This document shows positions 31,009 through 35,860 of a DNA stretch of 35,860 bases, piece by piece. The stretch is taken from positions 1 to 35,860 of the forward strand of contig JAUXZG010000036.1 of the NCBI GenBank assembly GCA_030694005.1, read 5' to 3'. The DNA comes from Desulfobaccales bacterium. GTDB lineage: Bacteria; Desulfobacterota; Desulfobaccia; Desulfobaccales; 0-14-0-80-60-11. Position numbers and translations under genes: made by a program. The number at the start of each line of letters is the position of its first letter. Position 1 is the first letter of the stretch. The notes under the pieces are model-generated. The model saw nothing but the letters and a program-made list of their open reading frames with translations, had not been told where the DNA came from and ran no database searches.

Positions 31009-32696
31009 ATCTCTTTTCCATGCCTCTCTATATGCTGGCGAAACTCCTCCGGCGTCAAGGCCGTAAAGCCCAGGCGGCGGCTCAGTTGCACCACGGCCGG
31101 CGGCGTGAGACGGCATTGGGCCAGGGTCTCTTCCTGGGCCAGGACCTCACGGGTGGGGCCGTCCAGGATCAGGCGGCCGTCCCGCAAGATTATCAGGCGC
31201 CGGGCGTAAGTGGCCGCGGCCCACATGGTATGGGTCACCATGATAATGGTATGCCCCTGGTCGTTAAGCTCCTTCGCCAGGTCCAGCAGGTCCTGTTGCT
31301 CCCTTCGGTCCAGGCCGGTGGTGGGCTCATCCAAAATGATCACCTGGGGGGCCAGGGCCAGGACCGCGGCCACCGCCAGGCGTTGGCGCTGGCCTTTGGT
31401 CAGGGAAAAGGGATCGTCTGCGGCATGCTCCCACAGATGCACCCTTCTTAGGGCGGCCTCCACCCGCTGATTGACTTCCTCAGGGTCCAGATCCAGGTTG
31501 CGGGGCCCGAAGGCCACCTCCTCCCACACCTGTTCGGCAAAGAGCTGGTAGTCGGGATTCTGAAAGACAAACCCTATCCTGAGGGGCTGGCCGTTAAGGG
31601 AAGCCGCCCACACCTCCCCGGCCTGGGGTTTGAGCAGACCCCTAAGCAGTTTCAGCAGGGTGGTTTTGCCGCTGCCGTTGGGGCCTAAAATGGCGGTAAG
31701 CTCCCCTTGTCCAAAGCTCAAAGAGAAATTTTTAAAAATAGGCGCGGTCCCGGGATAGGCAAAGGTCACCCGGCGCAAAGCCAGGACCTCCGGTGCCGTT
31801 ACTAGGGCAGAATTTTTGGCGGGCGTCCCTAAAGAAACTATTTTCTCTGGCGCCGTTAGGACTCGGCCGGTAGCTTCCCCAACCAGGGCAAGGGCCTGGG
31901 CTTCTGCTTCCACGAGGGTAAGGGGCAGGTGGCTCTGGCCCAGGTCATAAAAAAGAGCCGGCAATTCGGGAGGCGGTAGTCCAAGGCGTCGGAAAATCTC
32001 CACCTGGCGCAACACCTGGGCCTGAGGCCCGTCCGCCAGCACCTTGCCCCTAGCCAAAAGCACGATGCGGGAGCAATGTCGGGCCAGGCGCAGGTCTTCC
32101 CCCAGGAGCATCAGGGTGAGGTCTTGCCTTTGGCTGAGACGCTCCAGGGCCGAGAGCAGCTCCTCCACCCGCATGGGGTCCAGATCGCTGGTGGGTTCAT
32201 CCAGGACCAACAGCCGGGGCTTAAGGGCAAAAACCGCGGCCAGGGCCAGGAGCTGCTTCTGGCCCCCGGAGAGGGTGGCCGGGTCCCGGTCTTCCAGACC
32301 ATTAAGACCCACCAGAGAAAGGGCTTCTTTAACCCGGCGCTGCATCTGATTTCGGTCTATCTCCATATTCTCCGGCCCGAAAGCCACCTCCTGGTCAACC
32401 CGGGTGCAAAAGAGCTGGGCCTCAAAATCCTGGAACAGGATGCCTACCCGTCCCGCCAACTGCCGGGGGCGGCAGTCATGGGTGAGAACGCCGTCCACCT
32501 CCACCTTCCCGCGCATTTCACCCTTGATCATCCGAGGGATAAGCCCCTGGAGACATAGCGCCAGGGTGGATTTGCCGGCCTCACTGGGGCCCAATACCGC
32601 TACCCGCTCGCCAGCGGCCACCTCCAGATTAAAGCCCTCAAAAACCGGCCTGGCCGCCCGCTTATAACGAAAATATAAATCAGTGACCTTAACTAT
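30984..32696 (-). CDS. ECF transporter ATPase, two nucleotide-binding domains fused (EcfA1-EcfA2 type)
   Basis: This protein energises an energy-coupling-factor vitamin or metal importer. Counting from the GTG at 32621, domain 1 has Walker A GPSEAGKST (11-19), LSGGQ (117-121) and LLVLDEPTSDLD. Domain 2 has GPNGSGKTT (313-321), Q-loop FQNPDYQLF, signature LTKGQ and VIILDEPTTGLD. The first beta-strands (IVKVTDLYFRY to FEGFNLEV) are encoded upstream of that GTG, yet no ATG, GTG or TTG precedes them in frame. I extend to an ATA at 32694-32696, which has GGAG eight bases upstream; a lost or misread start is also possible. The C-terminal KEIVGAGPGT lies within repeat element B. The S-component gene is just upstream; no EcfT gene adjoins. 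Confidence 0.88.
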   Translation of the reverse strand: MVKVTDLYFRYKRAARPVFEGFNLEVAAGERVAVLGPSEAGKSTLALCLQGLIPRMIKGEMRGKVEVDGVLTHDCRPRQLAGRVGILFQDFEAQLFCTRVDQEVAFGPENMEIDRNQMQRRVKEALSLVGLNGLEDRDPATLSGGQKQLLALAAVFALKPRLLVLDEPTSDLDPMRVEELLSALERLSQRQDLTLMLLGEDLRLARHCSRIVLLARGKVLADGPQAQVLRQVEIFRRLGLPPPELPALFYDLGQSHLPLTLVEAEAQALALVGEATGRVLTAPEKIVSLGTPAKNSALVTAPEVLALRRVTFAYPGTAPIFKNFSLSFGQGELTAILGPNGSGKTTLLKLLRGLLKPQAGEVWAASLNGQPLRIGFVFQNPDYQLFAEQVWEEVAFGPRNLDLDPEEVNQRVEAALRRVHLWEHAADDPFSLTKGQRQRLAVAAVLALAPQVIILDEPTTGLDRREQQDLLDLAKELNDQGHTIIMVTHTMWAAATYARRLIILRDGRLILDGPTREVLAQEETLAQCRLTPPAVVQLSRRLGFTALTPEEFRQHIERHGKEIVGAGPGT

Positions 32697-32719
32697 GACC
32701 TTGACTCCAAATGTTGGTG

Positions 32720-32923
32720 TTTTTGGGGGAGGGGGTCAGGGGTTTTTTTGTAAGTGACCCCTGCCCCCTCCCCCAAGCCCCCTCCCCCAACCCCATAAGT
32801 TAAGTTTCTTTGGTCTGGGAAGGCGGGGCCGTCAGGCCCCGCCTTCCCAGACCAACTTAAGCGGGTTGGGAGGGGGGTGTGGGGGGAGGGCAGGGACCTC
32901 AGGTCCCTGGCCCTCGCCCCACA
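32720..32923. repeat. Triple-hairpin element, copy C
   Basis: Hairpin 1 (32720-32776) is TTTTTGGGGGAGGGGGTCAGGGG with its complement. Hairpin 2 (about 32810-32855) is TGGTCTGGGAAGGCGGGGCC-GTCA with its exact complement, framed by CCCCCAACCCCATAAG and ACTTAAGCGGGTTGGGAGG. Hairpin 3 (32879-32923) is almost identical to that of copy B. The apical stem of hairpin 2 shares no sequence with copy B but pairs just as well. Confidence 0.85.
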
Positions 32924-32934
32924 AATCCCTTCCT

Positions 32935-33675
32935 TCACATTAAGAAGCACCCGGCCAGGAGCAGGAGCAGGAAGGGGGTTAGCGTAACCGGCAGGGAGGG
33001 CCAGGTTGGGCCGCCGAGCAGGCCGAAGCCCAGGGCCAGGCCCGAAAGAAAGCCGCCCGCAGCCCCCAGCCACACCAGGGCCAGGCCCAGGCGGGGGGCC
33101 GGCCCCGGGGGGCGATCCTCAGGGTCCATCAATTCCTGCCAGTATAAGTCCCAACGATTCACCCGGGGCTGCAGCAGGCCCAGGAGGAACGGCCCCAGAA
33201 TCAGGGCCACCAGGCCGTTATTGATTAGGACCGCCAAGGCAATGACGCTGAAGGGCAAAAGCTGCATGGCCTGCACCCCGAATCCCACCAGCAGGGCGCA
33301 CCCCATGGCGCCCAGAAGGACCGCCAGGATAAAGCGGGGCAGGTGGCCCTTAAGTCGGCCCAGGGGGCGGTGGCCCCACATCTTGTAAGGCAGGTAGGCG
33401 GCCAGGAAGTTGCCCCAGAAGCCGAAGAAGCTGGCCGCCCCGAGGGTGCCGAAAAAGTCGCCGATGAGATTGCCGAAGGCCGCGCCCCAGGCCCCGGCCG
33501 GCCCGAACAGGAGGCCGAAGACCACCGGGATGACATTAGCCGGCCTCAGCTCTGTTACCCCGGGGATCAGGGGAATGCCTTTGAAAGGGATAAGGATGGC
33601 GGCGAAGGTGCCGGCGGTGAGCACCGTGAGGACCACCATGGGGGAATATTGCCACATGCGCCAGACTTCCCGCAT
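32935..33675 (-). CDS. Predicted ECF transporter substrate-binding (S) component
   Basis: This is a roughly 246-residue integral membrane protein with about six or seven spans. It carries an early PFKGIPLIPGVTELRPANVIPVVFGLLFGPAGAWGAAFGNLIGDFFGTL segment, followed by GFWGNFLAAYLPYKMWG. This pattern is typical of small S components that capture a vitamin, precursor or metal for the ECF ATPases. The partner double ATPase gene lies directly downstream across repeat element C, which supports the call. A hydrophobic C-terminal extension follows a Pro-rich loop (PEDRPPGPAPR). The substrate cannot be named. The ATG at 33675 has GGAGG upstream. Confidence 0.78.
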   Translation of the reverse strand: MREVWRMWQYSPMVVLTVLTAGTFAAILIPFKGIPLIPGVTELRPANVIPVVFGLLFGPAGAWGAAFGNLIGDFFGTLGAASFFGFWGNFLAAYLPYKMWGHRPLGRLKGHLPRFILAVLLGAMGCALLVGFGVQAMQLLPFSVIALAVLINNGLVALILGPFLLGLLQPRVNRWDLYWQELMDPEDRPPGPAPRLGLALVWLGAAGGFLSGLALGFGLLGGPTWPSLPVTLTPFLLLLLAGCFLM

Positions 33676-33721
33676 CAACCGCCTCCAGGATTTGCGCCTT
33701 TATTCTATCAGAAGTTTTCTA

Positions 33722-33742
33722 TTTTCAGTTTTCAGTTTTCAG
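33722..33742. repeat. Three tandem TTTTCAG heptamers
   Basis: TTTTCAG is repeated exactly three times in the divergent gap between the S-component and aminopropyltransferase genes. A comparable short tandem run (GGCCAGT) occurs at 7142-7163. No other structure or promoter stands out in the gap. Confidence 0.6.
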
Positions 33743-33928
33743 GGGTGGGCAAGAAATTACGGGAAATCAGGTGGAGAACCGCAAATCTTCCCCTCTGCCG
33801 AAAACCGAAAGGTGGAAAGCAAATGTGGCCTTAACCCATTCAACCTGACAATCTCAGGAACTAGCTTGCGGCCCCGCCATTTTTTATCTAAACTTTAAAA
33901 TTCATTGTTACCGGCAGGAATGGAGATC

Positions 33929-34894
33929 ATGACCGCGGCAAGGGAAATCCCGGGGCAGGCCCAGAGTTGGCCGCCAGGAGACTGGTTCGTTGATGCCTGG
34001 AATCAGGCGGACCTGACGGCCTTTCTCAAGGATAAGGTCCTGGTCTTCGGTAAGACCCAATTCCAGGAGTATGAGATTTTCGAAAATCGGCTCTTCGGAA
34101 GGGTGTTGCTCCTGGACGGGCGCTTGCAGTCCGCCCAGAAGGACGAATTCATCTATCATGAGGCCCTGGTGCACCCGGCCCTGCTGGCCCATCCGGACCC
34201 CCGCCGGGTGCTGGTATTGGGCGGCGGGGAAGGGGCCACCCTCAGGGAGGTGCTGCGCCACCCGTCCGTGGCCCGGGCGGTGATGGTGGACCTGGATGAG
34301 GAGTTAGTGAGCATCTGTAAAAAGTGGTTGCCCACCTTCCATGAGGGCGCTTTTGATGACCCCCGGGCCGAACTGGTGTTTGCCGAGGGCCGGGGCTGGC
34401 TGGCGGCCCAGCCTGACGGTTCTTTTGAGGTCATCATCCTGGACCTGCCCGAACCCCTGGAGGAGGGACCGGCGCTTCTGCTCTTTACCCGGGAAATGTA
34501 TGAGTCGGTCAAAAGCAAATTGGCCCCGGGAGGTCTGGTAGCTTTGCAATCCGGCTCTGCGGGCCCCCTGGGAAGGCTCATGCCGGACCTGGATCGCACC
34601 CTTAGGGAGGTCTTCCCGCGGGTGATGGCCTACACCGCCTTTGTCCCCAGTTTTATGGACCTTTACGGGTCCCATGTGGCCGGGGGGGAGGATTTGGTCT
34701 GGCCCCTGACGCCCCTGATGTCGGCCCGCATCCAGAGCCGGAAATTGGATTCCCTGCGCTGGCTGGGGGCGGAGTTGGCCGCGGCTCTGCCCAGGCTTCC
34801 TATATATATAAAGGAAAGGCTTAGCCGGGAGGGCCGGGTGCTTACCGATGCCGCGCCCTTCGGGCCCCGGCCGGGGGAGCGCCTGTTCTTTTAG
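33929..34894 (+). CDS. Aminopropyltransferase, spermidine/thermospermine synthase family
   Basis: The enzyme transfers aminopropyl from decarboxylated SAM to a polyamine. The 321-residue protein has LLLDGRLQSAQKDEFIYHEALVHPALLAHP, then the SAM loop VLVLGGGEGATLREVLRH, then DLDEELVSICKKWLPTFHEGAFDDPR. The active-site strand reads IILDLPEPLEEGPALLLFTREMYE. DLxxP-x-E-x-GP followed by LFT-x3-Y, together with FVPSFMDLYGSHVAGG, resemble thermospermine synthases (plant ACL5 and bacterial relatives) more than SpeE, which has DSxDP-x-GPA. ATG 33929 is preferred (AGGA nine bases, GGAG three bases upstream); ATG 33920 and TTG 33905 are alternatives. Product specificity is inferred from these motifs only. 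Confidence 0.88.
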   Translation: MTAAREIPGQAQSWPPGDWFVDAWNQADLTAFLKDKVLVFGKTQFQEYEIFENRLFGRVLLLDGRLQSAQKDEFIYHEALVHPALLAHPDPRRVLVLGGGEGATLREVLRHPSVARAVMVDLDEELVSICKKWLPTFHEGAFDDPRAELVFAEGRGWLAAQPDGSFEVIILDLPEPLEEGPALLLFTREMYESVKSKLAPGGLVALQSGSAGPLGRLMPDLDRTLREVFPRVMAYTAFVPSFMDLYGSHVAGGEDLVWPLTPLMSARIQSRKLDSLRWLGAELAAALPRLPIYIKERLSREGRVLTDAAPFGPRPGERLFF

Positions 34895-35005
34895 TCAGCC
34901 TGAGAATCAAGGATGCTGAAAGGCCGCGGGAAAGCCGGAAGAAATGCCCATTTAGAGCATTACCGGGGAAAATTAGTCTTAAGGAATTAAAGGAGCTTAA
35001 CTATT

Positions 35006-35821
35006 ATGTCAAACCGCAGAGTGGGGATCTATGTAGATTCCATGAACATCATGCGCAGCGGCGGCTACGGTATGCGTTACGAGGTTATCCGCCGCTTTGC
35101 GGCCCACGACGGCGACCAGGTGATGCGCCTCAACGCCTATGTGGCCATTGACGAAGAACGCGCCATTTCTGATCCCAATTACAAAAATACCCTGAACTTC
35201 ATTCTGACCCTGAGGGATTTGGGATTCAAGGTGGTGGAAAAGGCCATCCGGTGGTACACCGACGATTCCGGCCGGACTTACGGCAAGGCCAATCTGGACA
35301 TGGAAATGGCCCTGGACATCATCTCCCAATCAGAGCGCCTGGATCTGATCTACCTGTTCACCGGTGACGGGGATTTTTGCAGCGTGGTGACCATGGTGCA
35401 AAACAAGGGCTGCCGGGTGGAGCTTTTGGCTTTTGCCAACGTCTCCTCCCGCCTGCGCCGGGAAGTGGACCTGTTTATTCCCGGCCACCTGGTACCCGGA
35501 CTTTTGCCCACCGGGCCGCCATTTGCCGGGGCGCCCCCCTGGGGCGAGCCGGGCAGCCGGGTGCGGGGGGTCTGCACCAAATATTTCCTGGACCGGTCCT
35601 ACGGGTTTTTCCGCTTCATGCACGGCTTCGGCAAGGCCTGGATCACCGATACCCGCTTGGAAGAATCCCCGTACACCTCGGTGTTCTTCATGGAAAAAGA
35701 CCTGCCCTCAGGAGTAAACCCGGAATACCTCCCCAGCCGGGACTATATCTTTGAATTTACCCTGAACGAAGGCGAAAAAGGCTTCGTCGCCGGGGATATT
35801 GACCTAATATATAAGTATTGA
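35006..35821 (+). CDS. NYN-domain (LabA/DUF88-like) nuclease with cold-shock-like C-terminal domain
   Basis: The N-terminal domain (about 5-160) is a NYN/PIN-like RNase fold. The acidic set is Asp11 and Asn14 in VGIYVDSMNI, Asp98 in KANLDMEMALDI, and Asp121/Asp123 in LFTGDGDF, all expected for metal-dependent RNA cleavage. After a Pro/Gly-rich linker (about 165-183), residues about 184-268 read GVCTKYFLDRSYGFFRF, then TSVFFMEKDLP, then YIFEFTLNEGEKGFVAGDI. That matches the strand pattern of a cold-shock/S1-like OB fold (YGFIR, VFFH, FE...KG..A). The protein probably binds and cuts or degrades RNA in the cytoplasm; targets are unknown. The start is ATG at 35006 with AAAGGAG upstream. Confidence 0.85.
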   Translation: MSNRRVGIYVDSMNIMRSGGYGMRYEVIRRFAAHDGDQVMRLNAYVAIDEERAISDPNYKNTLNFILTLRDLGFKVVEKAIRWYTDDSGRTYGKANLDMEMALDIISQSERLDLIYLFTGDGDFCSVVTMVQNKGCRVELLAFANVSSRLRREVDLFIPGHLVPGLLPTGPPFAGAPPWGEPGSRVRGVCTKYFLDRSYGFFRFMHGFGKAWITDTRLEESPYTSVFFMEKDLPSGVNPEYLPSRDYIFEFTLNEGEKGFVAGDIDLIYKY

Positions 35822-35823
35822 GA

Positions 35824-35860
35824 TTGTGGGGGGAGATTGTAAGAGGGCCTGAGGCCCTCT
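35824..35860. repeat. Start of another hairpin repeat element, cut by the window edge
   Basis: GTGGGGGGAGATTGTAAG is followed by AGGGCCTGAGGCCCT, a palindrome, at the last bases of the window. It begins right after the NYN gene stop codon and resembles hairpin 3 of copies B and C. Confidence 0.55.

Noticed and set aside
1-35860. tRNA, rRNA, insertion sequence and phage genes
   Set aside because: None was recognised on either strand; no transposase, integrase or rRNA-like segment was found.

Overview
The window looks like a chromosomal segment of a GC-rich (roughly 60% by eye) Gram-negative anaerobe, most plausibly a Desulfobacterota (former Deltaproteobacteria) of the Desulfobacca/Syntrophobacter kind. 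This placement is an inference. It rests on a division-and-cell-wall (dcw) cluster in the classical proteobacterial order with a meso-diaminopimelate type MurE, a roughly 660-residue aconitase, a DUF362 protein, an RpoD-like sigma factor beside a DksA/TraR protein, and heavy loading with GC-rich palindromic repeats. No rRNA, tRNA or CRISPR array was seen.

Layout. Positions 1-14461 hold the dcw cluster, read right to left on the minus strand: promoter and MraZ boxes, mraZ, rsmH, ftsL, a PASTA-containing ftsI-type transpeptidase, murE, murF, mraY, murD, ftsW, murG and the 5' part of murC. Between murG and murC sits a roughly 1.4 kb AT-rich insert with a small lipoprotein gene and a DUF559 endonuclease-like gene. 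Next come ruvX (minus), then on the plus strand a glycerophosphodiester phosphodiesterase, a three-domain acyl-activating enzyme/ACP/acyltransferase fusion, an aconitase and an aldehyde dehydrogenase. From 23.2 to 25.4 kb (minus) there is a decayed PAS/GAF-like remnant, a universal stress protein and a YhaM-like OB-HD exoribonuclease. The sigma factor and DksA-like gene follow on the plus strand. A minus-strand SDR-DUF362 pair, an FkbM methyltransferase and an ECF-type transporter (fused double ATPase plus S component, no T component visible) come next. The window closes on the plus strand with a thermospermine/spermidine synthase-like aminopropyltransferase and a NYN nuclease with a cold-shock-like tail.

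How the parts work together. The dcw genes make lipid II from UDP-MurNAc precursors and supply septal machinery (FtsW, FtsI, FtsL). MraZ probably autoregulates the cluster through four 10-bp TGGG-type repeats directly upstream of its own start. GDPD and the acyl ligase/acyltransferase fusion point to phospholipid turnover and remodelling. The sigma factor and DksA-like protein are transcription regulators.

The most unusual feature is the repeat load. A modular element of up to three consecutive hairpins, about 120-215 bp, sits in many intergenic gaps (3.1, 15.4, 19.2, 21.4, 23.1, 30.8, 32.7 and 35.8 kb), in both orientations. Its stem flanks are conserved while the apical stems change completely yet remain self-complementary. 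Pieces of this and of a second palindromic family have entered coding sequence: the C-terminus of MurG, the interior of MurF and the C-terminus of the ECF ATPase. A separate 102-nt multi-stem inverted repeat occupies the AT-richer gap at 29.65-29.76 kb.
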